Assembly (NCBI GenBank): GCA_003993805.1
Contig: RSEF01000031.1
Location: 51,261,961 to 51,325,960, forward strand
Direction of reading: 5' to 3'
From: Himantopus leucocephalus
Lineage: Eukaryota > Chordata > Aves > Charadriiformes > Recurvirostridae
Length of the DNA: 64,000 nt
Part shown: positions 12,749 through 21,880 of the stretch, piece by piece
Layout: each line of letters starts with the position of its first letter
Position numbering within the stretch: position 1 is the stretch's first letter
Made by a program: the position numbers and the translations under genes
Notes under the pieces: generated by a model
Databases searched by the model: none
The model's input: only the letters and a program-made list of their open reading frames with translations
Told to the model about the DNA's origin: nothing

Positions 12749-12958
12749 CAGTTCCAGTTGGAAGGGGCCTACAAGGATCCTGTTGTCCAACTGTGTGACC
12801 ACTCCAGGGCTGACCATAGGTTAAAGGCCATTATTAAGGGCATTGGGCAAATTNTTAAGAGCATTGGGCAAATGCCTCTTTTTAAGGCACTGACAGGTTT
12901 GGGACATCGACCGTCTCTCTAGGAAGCCCGTTCCAGTGTTTGACCACCCACCACCCAG
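12749..12958 (-). mobile_element. CR1 3'-end fragment (copy B), split by one N
   Basis: Inverted CR1 3' sequence runs 12749-12853, then an N at 12854, then 12855-12958, which repeats the preceding TTAAG(A/G)GCATTGGGCAAAT and continues with the CR1 body (CTGACAGGTTTGGGACATCG, TTCCAGTGTTTGACCACC). The repeat on both sides of the N suggests an overlap left unmerged. Confidence 0.85.
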
Positions 12959-13208
12959 GAAATGGTGGGCATAGCCCCAGGAAAAGGGGCAGAAAGCAGC
13001 ACGGGTGGGGGATAGCAACGCCACCTGCACTGTTAGTAACACTGAGACGTTTTCTGCAGTCTTAAGGCCTTTATTTTCTTCTANGAAATGGTGGGCATAG
13101 CCCCAGGAAAAGGGGCAGAAAGCAGCACAGGTGGGGATAGCAACGCCACCTGCACTGTTAGTAACACCGAGACGTTTTCTGCAGTCTTAAGGCCTTTATT
13201 TTCTTCTA
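12959..13208. repeat. 125-bp direct duplication around a single N
   Basis: 12959-13083 and 13085-13208 are about 98% alike, differing by two substitutions and one extra G, and are separated by one N at 13084. Both carry the TTTATT that is the poly(A) signal of the minus-strand RING gene. The left copy stops exactly at the N and the right copy continues into the gene. This is what two overlapping, unmerged contigs or haplotypes would give; a true tandem duplication is the alternative. Confidence 0.9.
13195..13200 (-). terminator. Poly(A) signal AATAAA of the RING gene
   Basis: On the minus strand AATAAA lies about 110 bases past the stop codon of the RING gene, in the context GAAGAAAATAAAGGCC. 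It is repeated in the duplicated copy around 13070-13075. Confidence 0.75.
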
Positions 13209-13310
13209 ACTGCCTGATAATTAGACTTAGAGGGCCAGGAGCCCTTCAGGGCTGGTGTGTGCCCCAGCTGCTGGCCCAGCCCTGGTGTTGGCAGCGCCTG
13301 GGGCGTTCTT

Positions 13311-14321
13311 CTAGTGCTGCTGGTGGGGTGGCCTCTTCTTGGCTGGAGAAGAGGCCTCACAGCTGCTGGCCCTCCTCTTTTGGGGTCGCTGTGGCCCCCC
13401 AGGGGAGCGTTCCCCGCCCTGGCCAGAAGTGGATGGATGTGCCATGGCCTCCGGGCACTCCTCCTGCGGCTCCTCTTGATCCCCGGGAGGTGGAATGGGA
13501 GCAGAGGGAGGGCTGCCGGGACACCCACGAAGGGCAGCTGCTGAGGTGCCAGGGAGGTCGTCTGCGTCCGCTCCTGCAGGGCTGTCGGAGCGGGCCGGGG
13601 CCGGGCCAGCTCTCGGGGAACCCCCTTGGGAGGCAGCGGGGCCGGGGGCAGCCGCGGGGCTGCCCTCCCGCTCCTCGGCAGCACGGACGTCCGCCAGGCC
13701 CAGCAGACGGCGGGCCTGCCTGCTGCACTCTTGCACGGCGACCTCAATAAGCTGGTGCACAAAAGTCGCCGCGTGGTCTTGGAGGGTGGCCCCCAGCAGC
13801 TGGACCAGCAGATCTTCATCCAGCCCAAAAAGGGACAGGAGGGGTATGAGGAGGTCCTCCACTAGAGCTGCCCGTGAGTGCTGGTGCCCAAAGATCAGTC
13901 CCAGCTCCCGACGCACCCAGGTCAGAAGGGGCTGGAGGATAGCTGGTTGGCCCCAGAAAAGGGAAGCCCAGGTGGTGGGCCGGAGGCCACCCGGAGCAGC
14001 CCTGGGTGCCATCCCCACAGGCCCTCCTTCTGTTGCTGCAGGGCTGTGGCCAGCTGGACGGCCACGAGCACCTCCCGCCTGGTGGCCAACAACTGATGAC
14101 GCCGCAGGTGCTGTGATGATGTGCTCCTCAAAGCTGTCGTCTGCCCGCAACAAGCGCACGATGGAGCGGATCCTCCTCTTGCAGAGCGGGCATTTGGGCT
14201 GGCTCTCAGCCCACCGCAGGATGCATGCGTAGCAGAACTGGTGGAGGCACGGCATCACGTAGCTGGCCTCCTCCCAGCTGTCCAGGCAGATTGGACAGCA
14301 GTTGTCCAGCTCCGTGGCCAT
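13311..14321 (-). CDS. Topors-like RING-finger E3 ubiquitin ligase, 336 aa
   Basis: The predicted protein should transfer ubiquitin (and, by analogy with TOPORS, perhaps SUMO) to nuclear targets. Residues 9-47 form a complete C3HC4 RING: C9-C12, C25, H27, C30-C33, C44-C47, with the motif CPICLD and the second half CPLCKR. The middle (about 116-210) is leucine-rich and predicted helical, with FVHQLIEVA near 187-195 resembling the conserved FIHEF segment after the TOPORS RING. The tail is Pro/Ser/Gly/Glu-rich, low complexity, and ends with a bipartite basic cluster (KRR 315-317, KKR 328-330), a likely nuclear signal. The chosen ATG at 14321 has A at -3 and G at +4 and begins just before the RING; upstream codons in the same frame reach a splice acceptor and are best read as 5' UTR. 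Mammalian TOPORS is about 1,000 residues, so this is a short avian-type relative. The frame is intact and strongly GC-rich compared with its surroundings. Family assignment is from recall of bird proteins annotated Topors-like. Confidence 0.85.
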   Translation of the reverse strand: MATELDNCCPICLDSWEEASYVMPCLHQFCYACILRWAESQPKCPLCKRRIRSIVRLLRADDSFEEHIITAPAASSVVGHQAGGARGRPAGHSPAATEGGPVGMAPRAAPGGLRPTTWASLFWGQPAILQPLLTWVRRELGLIFGHQHSRAALVEDLLIPLLSLFGLDEDLLVQLLGATLQDHAATFVHQLIEVAVQECSRQARRLLGLADVRAAEEREGSPAAAPGPAASQGGSPRAGPAPARSDSPAGADADDLPGTSAAALRGCPGSPPSAPIPPPGDQEEPQEECPEAMAHPSTSGQGGERSPGGPQRPQKRRASSCEASSPAKKRPPHQQH

Positions 14322-14406
14322 CCTTTCCACTTGCTGCGGTGGGCTGGGGGGAGCTGGGGATGTGGGGCTGCTCCCTTGCACCGGCGCTGCAGCAGCCGGT
14401 GTCCCG

Positions 14407-14530
14407 CTAGAAAAGGAAGAGAGGCCACAATCATTGGCTGGCCCTGGGGAAGGGTGGAAGAAATGCCCAGGTTCCTCAAGAAGGAAACCCTTCCCAGCTC
14501 CCCAGCACAAGGTTTCCCCTCCCAGCTCAC
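14407..14530 (-). other. Probable 5'-UTR intron of the Topors-like gene
   Basis: On the minus strand a good donor (GCAGAG/GTGAGC, exon end 14531) and acceptor (CTTCCTTTTCTAG/CGGGAC, exon start 14406) bound a 124-base intron with a pyrimidine-rich end. It would join a non-coding first exon to the coding exon 85 bases upstream of the ATG. Predicted from splice motifs only. Confidence 0.65.
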
Positions 14531-14735
14531 CTCTGCTGCTGCGAGCGCACCTCCTGAGTGCCCCGGCTGCCTGAACCTGGCAGGGCCGGGGAAAATCCTT
14601 CGACGGCTCTGGGGTCGGGCACAGAGAGCTGCAGCAAACAACTCCCCGTGCACACCACCAGCACCAAAGGCCTCGCTCGCTCAACTCTCCAAACCTCGCC
14701 AACTCGCTCGGGTGGAGTGCTGGCAGGAGCCAGCT
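14531..14735 (-). other. Probable non-coding first exon of the Topors-like gene
   Basis: This GC-rich segment lies between the TATA-like box and the predicted splice donor at 14530. The transcription start is set only by distance from the TATA-like box (about 25-30 bases), so the 5' limit is approximate. Confidence 0.5.
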
Positions 14736-14755
14736 GGGTGAGACTCAGCGGACGG

Positions 14756-14763
14756 TTATAAGC
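14756..14763 (-). promoter_or_regulatory. TATA-like box of the Topors-like gene
   Basis: On the minus strand CTGCTTATAACCGTCC contains a TATA-like element about 435 bases before the ATG and 25-30 bases before the start of the proposed first exon. Its placement, followed by a splice donor, acceptor and coding exon, makes a coherent promoter. Confidence 0.5.
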
Positions 14764-14777
14764 AGGGAGGGCTTCCA

Positions 14778-14946
14778 GGTCACAATGCATCACTTGGCGA
14801 TGTCACAATCCATCGCTAGGGGACATCACAGTCCATTGCTTGGAGACGTCTCAGTCCATCCCTGGTGACAACAGGACGCATCGCTTGGGGACTCGTTGAC
14901 ATCAGAACCCATCACTCAGGGACGTCACTGTCCATTGCTCGGGGAC
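14778..14946. repeat. Degenerate minisatellite, unit about 24-26 bp, ~7 copies
   Basis: Successive diverged units share the pattern GTCAC-A(A/G)TCCAT(C/T)GCT(A/T)GGGGAC. Starts can be followed near 14778, 14803, 14828, 14851, 14874, 14902 and 14927. The array lies just upstream of the TATA-like box of the RING gene, so it occupies that gene's proximal promoter. Confidence 0.8.
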
Positions 14947-15816
14947 AGCACAAAGGGCCGTCCCCACCCATGGCGCTCCACCTGGCAATGCTGCGGCCAC
15001 AGCACGTGTGTCCGGGGTTACTGCAACGCCACTGCCCACTCCATTATCCCCCCATCTCCTGCCTTCTGCTCGGCATCAGTGTTTCACGCCAGTCACCAAG
15101 GCCTCGGCCGTGCCTTCCCATGGCCCTGTCAGGTCACTCTGGCTGTGCCAGATGTCTCCAGGCACATGTGGCAAGAGGGTTCACTTGGTACCACGTCGTG
15201 CCTCCCTGGCAGGCTGCAGGACAAAGTCGCACAGGCTCTCCCCACACCCCAGCACTGCCAGCCAGCCCTCTGGGCTCCCCTGATTCCTCCCGTGGCGGCG
15301 TCACAGGCAGCCCTTGGCTCGCCCTCGGGGGTTTGCTCCTGTCTTTCTCCCCAAGACAGAGGGCACAAGGGTGATCTCCTCTGCTCAGCACCCATCAGGC
15401 CTCAGCTGGGCACTGCGTCCCATTTCGGGTCCCAGACACAGGTTGACAAACCAGTATGGCTCAAGCGAGGCAAGGGAGGTCTGTGGGGCTGGGGCTGGTT
15501 CAGCATGGAGCACAGAACACATCGGGGCACCTCACAGCACACCCCAGGAAGGCATCAAGGGGACTGGGACACGTGCTTCCCAGCACTGCCTGGTGGCAGG
15601 GTGAGACGCCGTGGCATGTCCTGAAACTAGAGAGGTTTGGGCTGGAGAGAAGGAATCAACCCCCAAATCCTTGTTTGTGAGGATCGTGAAGCACTGAATT
15701 GGGTCGCCAAGAGACAAAGTGGGACCCATGAGCCTGGAGGTGAGCCTTCAAGACCTGAGTGGCCACAACCCCCAGAGCACAACTGTCACAAGCCCATGAA
15801 GGGATGCACACTCAAG
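14947..15816. other. GC-rich spacer between the two genes, no gene seen
   Basis: Moderately GC-rich DNA between the Topors-like promoter and the CR1 end at 15817. Open frames on both strands overlap each other and lack recognisable domains, as expected from GC-rich sequence with few stops. Confidence 0.5.
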
Positions 15817-15858
15817 TCACAGAATCACAGAATGGTCAGGGTTTGAAGGGACCTCTGG
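15817..15858 (-). mobile_element. CR1 3' terminus abutting a gap
   Basis: The plus strand shows CACAGAATCACAGAATGGTC and then GTTTGAAGGGACCTCTGG, the start of an inverted CR1, and then runs into 100 Ns. The rest of the element must lie in the gap. Confidence 0.85.
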
Positions 15859-15958
15859 NNNNNNNNNNNNNNNNNNNNNNNNNNNNNNNNNNNNNNNNNN
15901 NNNNNNNNNNNNNNNNNNNNNNNNNNNNNNNNNNNNNNNNNNNNNNNNNNNNNNNNNN
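15859..15958. other. Assembly gap, exactly 100 N, at the FBN2 promoter
   Basis: A placeholder gap between a CR1 tail and the GC-rich start of FBN2. The true missing sequence may hold the rest of the CR1, the FBN2 core promoter and part of the 5' UTR. Confidence 0.99.
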
Positions 15959-16108
15959 AGAAAGAGTTTCCGCGGCTGAAGCCTTCCCCCGGCGAGGAGC
16001 GGAGCCGTGCCGGCCGACGGCGGTGCGGGACAGGCTCACCTCCCCCCCGGCTCCCCCCCGCCCGCCGCCGCCGCCGCCTCCGCCGCTTCCCAGCGGGGCA
16101 GCCGTAGG

Positions 16109-16341
16109 ATGGGGAGACGGCGGTGGCTCCGGCTGCCGCCCTGCCTGCTGTGGCTGGGCTGCCTGGCGCTGTGGGCGCAGGGAGCGGCCGGGCAACAAAA
16201 GCCGCCGCCGGTCCGCCCGGCGGGAGGAGCGGGCGGTATCTACCCTGCCGCCGCGTACCGGGAGGACGGGACCGGTAACGCCGCCGCCGCCGCCGCCGGC
16301 GGGCGGGTCCGCAGGCGAGGACAGCAGGACCTGCTCCGCGG
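16109..16341 (+). CDS. FBN2: FBN2 coding exon 1: signal peptide and propeptide
   Basis: This exon encodes residues 1-77 plus two bases of Gly78 of fibrillin-2, the secreted microfibril glycoprotein. The ATG at 16109 has A at -3 and G at +4 and starts MGRRRWL, matching the human FBN2 start MGRRR. Residues 1-28 form a signal peptide (hydrophobic core LLWLGCLALWA, cleavage near AAG/Q). The following proline/glycine/alanine-rich propeptide ends in the basic site RVRRR (66-70) before GQQD, the furin-type site known for fibrillins. An Ala run at 58-63 is encoded by (GCC)n. The donor is GG/GTAGGG at 16342, phase 2. The 5' UTR begins upstream, partly in the gap. Confidence 0.93.
16279..16297 (+). repeat. 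FBN2: (GCC)n trinucleotide repeat in the FBN2 propeptide
   Basis: Six tandem GCC codons encode an alanine run within the cleaved N-terminal propeptide just before the furin-type site. The repeat is pure, so its length could vary between individuals. Confidence 0.9.
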
Positions 16342-17224
16342 GTAGGGACGCGCCGCGCCGCGCTCGGGCCTCCGCCTTCCGCAGCCCCAAATCCCCTTCT
16401 TCCCCCNAATCCCCTTCTTCCCCCACCCCCACCCCCCCCGCAGCCAGCCCCCCCGCTCCGGGCAGCAGCACTACCCCCCCTCCCCCCTGCCTGCTCCCCA
16501 GCCCAAACCCCGAACCCGGGGTCTTCGTTTTTGCCTTCGGTACATCTCACCTCCCGCCCCCTTTATGCGACTTTAAGGGTTGTGATTAATTGAACTTGGT
16601 GTTTTGTCCTCGGCTGTGAAATACGGTCTTTTAATTAGTGCGGTTATATTAAAAGCAGACGTTGTGTGGGGCTACGTTACAGCTAACAGATGTACCACAT
16701 TGGGCTTTTTATTCAAGCGTGCTACAATATTAAGATGCTTTATTTTGGCTTCTGCTGAGAAACGATGCAAAATCTGTTTTTTTCTAGTGTTTTGGGGAGT
16801 TCTTGGTAATTTGAATTAGTTTATTAATCTTTATGGCCAGTTATCCCTTCTGTCTTGTGTCAGACAGCAGCACGAAGCCAGTTTTTACAGCGAGACTTCT
16901 AAGACTGTATATGAATGCAGAGCCAAACTCATCCCTTGCATATCCTCAATAGTTCCACCAGGGATGAATGTGGCCTGCTGTTGCCTAGTCTGCCTCTCTT
17001 TATACTAACCAGTTGAACTAATATAAAATAAAATGTCTTGGAACTCCTTATAGTGCAGGAAGATTTTGTTCCTTTGGGGAGGATTTTTTTGTAGACATCT
17101 TTGCTATATACTTTTTTTGTTTCGTGCGGCTGGTTTCTTCCCTTGTGTGTACATAAAATTTTGGATTCTATTTACACTGATTTATATTTTTGTGTATACA
17201 TTTATTTGTTTGTCTGTGTGACAG
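16342..17224 (+). other. FBN2: FBN2 intron 1
   Basis: The intron is 883 bases, bounded by GTAGGG and TGTGTGACAG. The first 200 bases are C-rich and contain an N at 16407 flanked by a repeat of AATCCCCTTCTTCCCCC, a likely unmerged overlap. The remainder is AT-rich with no other feature seen. Confidence 0.85.
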
Positions 17225-17307
17225 GCCAAATGTGTGTGGCTCTAGATTCCATTCGTACTGTTGCCCTGGATGGAAAACGCTCCCTGGAGGAAATCAGTGC
17301 ATTGTTC
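17225..17307 (+). CDS. FBN2: FBN2 coding exon 2: fibrillin unique N-terminal region
   Basis: The exon is 83 bases, phase 2 to phase 1, encoding residues 78-105. It contains [18 protein letters not shown] and GGNQCIV, which match human FBN2 and differ from FBN1 (which has SRYNAYCC here), so the paralogue is clear. This FUN segment carries four cysteines and takes part in the N- to C-terminal assembly of fibrillin. The acceptor is ACAG at 17221-17224; the donor is C/GTAAGT at 17308. Confidence 0.96.
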
Positions 17308-20300
17308 GTAAGTGTCTGACTTCAAGTTTCTACAGCCGTAGGGGTAATAATAAAAATAAATACTCTTCTGTGAGTTACGGCTCCATTCAGTATGAGAAAA
17401 GAGAATTCAGTACTGTCTTTTGCCTTATTTCTAAAAACAAGAAAAAAAACCCGATGGATTTACAGGTCCACGTTTCTCATAATCGAAAGATTGGCCGGTT
17501 GCTGTCTTTTCTTTGGTGTGTCCATAAGAGGTATGTCTCCACTTAGCTTTTTAAAAAGAAGAACACGACAACGAAGGAAAAAGGAAAAAAACCTTCCATA
17601 AATCAAATAATTGACTGTAGTAACAGGAAAAAAACCCCAAAAGGTCTTGATATAAAGCAAATCAAATCTGAAGTTTAGTGAAACTTCTGCGCTGGGATTG
17701 GAATTACAATCTAATGGAAACCTTTTTTACATATGGGGTGCTTATTCTCCTGCCTGCCGTTTTTAGTTGTGTTTTAATAGCTATGAGGCATGTAGACTCG
17801 CATTACTGGCTGGTCATTACAGCTACTGTGCTGACAGAGTGGCTGTTGACATGGCTTGGCAAAAAAAAAAAAAAAGNAAAAAAAAAAGTGGGGGAGGGAA
17901 ATCTGCTCAATACTCTGGTTAGGAAAAATGGTCTACCTAGAAAGGAAATGGAGAATTAGGTTGAATTTTCTGTCTGTTAGGTAAAAGCTGGTATTAGACA
18001 CATGCTTCTTGCAGTCCTTGAATTTTTAATGTGAGTCGGTTCCTGTTCATCCTACTCTGTCACCATCCCTTTTGCTAGCAAGTATGCTTGACTTCACAAT
18101 TCCAGTCCAAGAACATATTACCCTTAACATAAGCAATGCAGGTCTTTGTAATACTCATCTAACACACTACAGACATCCAGGACTAAACTAGGAAAGGAAT
18201 GGGTAGTAAGCCAAGATCTGCCAAACTTAAAGGTGACTTTTGGGCTGTTGCCGTGTGGTTCAGGACTATCGGCCTGCTCACATCTATTCGTTTTACATGA
18301 GTGAAATTTGTCTTGCTAATGTTTCTTATAACTGTGCAGTGTATCACTGATTTTCGTCTAAGGTTGACCTAGCATTTCCTAGCACAGGTTAACCATGTAA
18401 TTCGGAGGAAGATGCTGGTATCAATACCAATGTGGAATAAGAGGAGTTACTCAAAATTTTCAGTTCACATTTATAATCTGTTACAATATTGGCTTACTTA
18501 AATGCAAATTCGAGTTTTTAAAATTGATTTAGACTACCTGACATGCCATTGATAGCTTTTTCAAATTCAGCTGGGTATCTAGTGCTAATGAAATCAGGGA
18601 GAGACAATGATTTAGCTGCTTTCAGAAATTGTCCTTAAATTGTGACTCTCGGTGCCTCTTAAATACCTCGGTCTCAGGTCTCTTCACATCCAGAATAATC
18701 TTTGATTTACTATTAATGTACGTCCACAAAGTACATCTTTTAGCTCCCGTTTGCTTACTGGAGCTTAGTTGCAGCTCTCTAACGTGTTTGAAGGGTGAAT
18801 GATTTTGCCAGACCATCTGTAAGATTGGCTGTGACTCTTTGCTATTTGTATTTTTGGTGAAGGTTTAAGAGCACAGATTTCTATGCTGACATTAAACATT
18901 TCTTGAGATGATGGTCCCTCTAGCTAGAGCTCTTTAGCTAGACAAAGACTCCTGCACAGGTTGATGGACAAGGTCGCAAAATTCTTATTGGAGATGCGGT
19001 GATTATAAAATAGTGCAGATTGTAACTGGTGATTTTAAAGTATTATTTAATGAAGAGAGATCTATGAGCTAGTGGTAGGTCAATAGGAAACCGTTTTGAC
19101 CTTAGCGTGTCTTCAGCTGATAACATGATGATGGTTGTTGGCGATCTGTGACATATTTATGATTAAAAGTCATGTTTTATCTAAAAAACAAAGGTCTGGG
19201 TGGGTTTACTTTTTCTTTAAATAAAATAAACTATACTGATTAAAGCATATTTAGAATACACTTTCAGCTATAGGGCTTTCAGTTGATAAGAAATTGTTCC
19301 CTAACAGATGATTACCAAAATAGTCTGAATGTAGACCTCGCTTAATCAGGAGATTGGGCTACATTGTGTAAAGATGGACTGAACTGTGATATAAGGAAAA
19401 CAGCCCTGTTCCCTGTGTTTGTCGAATGCTTAAATCCAAGTCCCGTTTCTCACTTTTACGTCTGCTAATGGAAAAAGTATTTCGGATCAGTCAGTGGTGC
19501 GTCTCTAATTTCAACTGAATATCAAAATCCCTCAAACTCCCTTCACCTCTTCTGCCTTCACATTTAGGGTATAGTTGTAGAGGAGTTTAAGGAGTTTAAG
19601 TTTTGACGCTCAAAGAGTGGTGCCAGTGGACCACTAATGTGGCTTTGTCTATGCTCTCATGAAGAAAATGTGGCCTTTATTGGTGTATGTCAAGGAGGAT
19701 GCGGGTTTACAAAATCTGGTCTGGTTTGGTCATGTTCAGCATCAGTACAGAGATTCTGATTTGGTGGAGAAAGGGTAGAAGGGACCATGTAAATTTCACA
19801 AGGGGCATATTTGAATTCTGTAATAGGGCAAGAAAATAATTTGCTTCCTTATGGAAGTTGCATTTCATTTATGCATGTTTCTCTAAGTCAGAAGTGGAGC
19901 ACGAGCATTCTGGCAAAGGTCTTATCTCTGCTTTATTTTTTTAATGTATAAGGATAAGTGGATTTTTGTTGTTCTTTTTTCCTTTTCTTTTGATGTATAT
20001 AGACAGGTTTTTTAGGTAGTCGGTATATTCTTGACAGATTATCTACCAGAGGTATTTGTTGCTTTTGTAGTCCTTCAGTGGAGATGTGCGTACAGATTAT
20101 TTGATTTTTCAAAACCCCGAAGTTGTTTACAAAGAAACTGTGATATTCTTCCTTGGTTTTTTGCTTTACAAGCTGTCTCTTGCATGGTATGTGTTTCTTG
20201 AGGTATTCCTGTGCCGTACTGGCTCTTAATGTTTCAGGCTGTCTTTTGGTGCATTTGCTAATCCAGCTAGACATCTTCATTTGGATCTCTGTCAGAATCT

Positions 20301-21111
20301 GGATTTAGCCTTTACCTTTTTTTCTGGTTCTGTTGTTCCTTTGTGCAATGAAGCTCCCATGGCTGGTGAGTGAGAAGGGAAGACGCCACTTTGATGTATC
20401 AGGGGATAGTAGCACGGCACACACGTTATGCACACATAGTACGGTGTGGACAGGCTTCCCTGAGATTTTTATAACGTCAGTTTCTAAATGACAATGTGGA
20501 AATATTTGAGTACAGATAACTAAATGTAGGGAAACTACACAAAATCTGCAAAGCCCAGCATTTGGACATTGACTTCCCACAAAACCGCTTTGTGTAAAGG
20601 ATGGATGATCTTAGAAAAGAGAGATGCTAAAATGCCTCTAAAGTACCGATTGTAAGAGAGAAGCCATACCATAAATTGGCATTTATAATCTATATTGTTT
20701 ATATTCATTCAAATCTTGGATTCTTCGTAAAGTTTTCTACAGGTCTTGTGGTCTAAAATATATAATTTTAATAATTTTACATTATTTGTGTAGTAGGGTG
20801 GTATTTCTAATTAGGGAGAGAGTTGATTGTCTGGTTTCAGTGGTCAGACCAGTGTTTGAATATGCCATATTTGAGTCTGGTTGTCTTTAAATTTGTCAGA
20901 GACACTGATTATACCAAAATTCAGTTTGCTTTACTTAACTTAAAATTACTTTTGCATGTATATTAACTGTCCCAATGAACTGAGCGTTCAAGTGTTGGTT
21001 TTTTGTTTGTTTTTTGAAAGCAGCCATTAACGTACTTTTAGCTTTTTTCCCCTGTAGTTTAAGACTAAGGTTACTGTTAATCACTGTCTTTTTAATTGTG
21101 TTTTTCCCCAG
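17308..21111 (+). other. FBN2: FBN2 intron 2
   Basis: A 3.8-kb AT-rich intron ending in TTTTTCCCCAG. It contains a poly(A) run with an N at 17877. A 115-codon antisense frame at 20280-19933 has no recognisable features and is probably chance. No repeat family was recognised. Confidence 0.8.
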
Positions 21112-21210
21112 CGATTTGTAGAAATAGCTGTGGTGATGGATTTTGTTCCCGTCCTAACATGTGCACTTGTGCGAGTGGACAAATATCACCTACTTGTGGA
21201 TCAAAATCTA
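21112..21210 (+). CDS. FBN2: FBN2 coding exon 3: EGF-like domain 1
   Basis: The exon is 99 bases, phase 1 to phase 1, residues 106-138. It encodes the first non-calcium-binding EGF domain, with [18 protein letters not shown] followed by [15 protein letters not shown]. Six cysteines are in EGF spacing. Compared with human FBN2 as I recall it, only two positions differ (ASGQISP for SSGQISS). The acceptor is CCCCAG at 21106-21111; the donor is A/GTAAGA at 21211. Confidence 0.96.
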
Positions 21211-21784
21211 GTAAGAACTTACTATATTTATTTCATTTTAAGTAATTCTCTTTGAGTGTCAACTCAAAAATAACTGCTGTGTAAATTCTTTAAAAATAAC
21301 TCATCATTACTGCATACGTGCATGTAACTTACACTTTGGTATATCTCTAGTTCTTGATAAATTTTGATATACCATGTGTACGTGTTTACTCTGTGTGACA
21401 AATTGAGAAAAAATTATGTGTCTGAAGAGATAAGCAAGTTTAAATATGAATGTGTGTGCTATTAACATTTTCATGAAGTCCGTTTTCCTAAGAAACAAAA
21501 ACCATACAGCCTCCAAGATAATTAAAAGTTCTAAGTTGCTAAATATAGTCATGGAAGACTCTAAAAAACCCTCTTCATGGTTGCTTTTAAATTAATGGCT
21601 GACTAATAGCTACAACTTGGACGGCTTAGGTTGCAAGAATACCTGAGAGTAGACTTAAATACATAATGTATATTGTACGAAGCTCATGTCTACTTTCAGA
21701 TGTCTCTGTTTTTATCTACATTTGCTTTCCCAATGTGGTATTTTTGCCTCACACTGGTATCTCTCTGCCTGGGCTCTGCTGCAG
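21211..21784 (+). other. FBN2: FBN2 intron 3
   Basis: A 574-base AT-rich intron ending in a pyrimidine-rich stretch and GCTGCAG. Nothing else is seen in it. Confidence 0.85.
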
Positions 21785-21880
21785 TACAACAGTGCAGCAT
21801 TAGGTGCATGAACGGCGGGACGTGCACGGACGACCGCTGCCGGTGCCAGAAGGGCTACATCGGAACCTACTGCGGGCAGC
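21785..21880 (+). CDS. FBN2: FBN2 coding exon 4: EGF-like domain 2
   Basis: The exon is 96 bases, phase 1 to phase 1, residues 139-170. It encodes [14 protein letters not shown], then a [17 protein letters not shown] segment, with six cysteines in EGF order. It lacks the Asp/Asn calcium-binding pattern, as expected for the N-terminal EGFs of fibrillins. It is locally GC-rich relative to the flanking introns. The donor is C/GTAAGT at 21881. Confidence 0.96.

Larger units (their letters stand above)
15959..16560. promoter_or_regulatory. FBN2: CpG island over the FBN2 first exon
   Basis: Very GC-rich and CpG-dense sequence begins at the gap edge and continues through the first coding exon into intron 1. 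It contains several GC-box-like CCCCGCCCGCC and CCGCCGCC runs around 16040-16080. This is the expected promoter-associated island of a developmental gene. No TATA box is visible; the transcription start cannot be placed because the upstream sequence is missing. Confidence 0.75.

Noticed and set aside
13088..14741. Long plus-strand frames opposite the Topors-like gene
   Set aside because: These are antisense shadows of a GC-rich coding exon; they lack domains and sensible starts, whereas the minus strand has a full RING motif.
1..16000. Exons of the neighbouring gene expected upstream of FBN2 (SLC27A6 in mammals)
   Set aside because: No acyl-CoA synthetase/FATP-like sequence could be recognised in the upstream 16 kb.
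16007..16108. Upstream in-frame extension of FBN2 exon 1
   Set aside because: It would need a GTG start; the ATG at 16109 matches the human FBN2 start MGRRR and is followed by a proper signal peptide.
15825..16550. Long minus-strand frames across the FBN2 first exon
   Set aside because: They run through the 100-N gap and consist of Gly/Arg/Pro low complexity opposite a CpG island.
19933..20280. 115-codon antisense open frame in FBN2 intron 2
   Set aside because: Lys/Gln-rich, AT-rich composition, no domain, no promoter or splice context; consistent with chance in AT-rich DNA.
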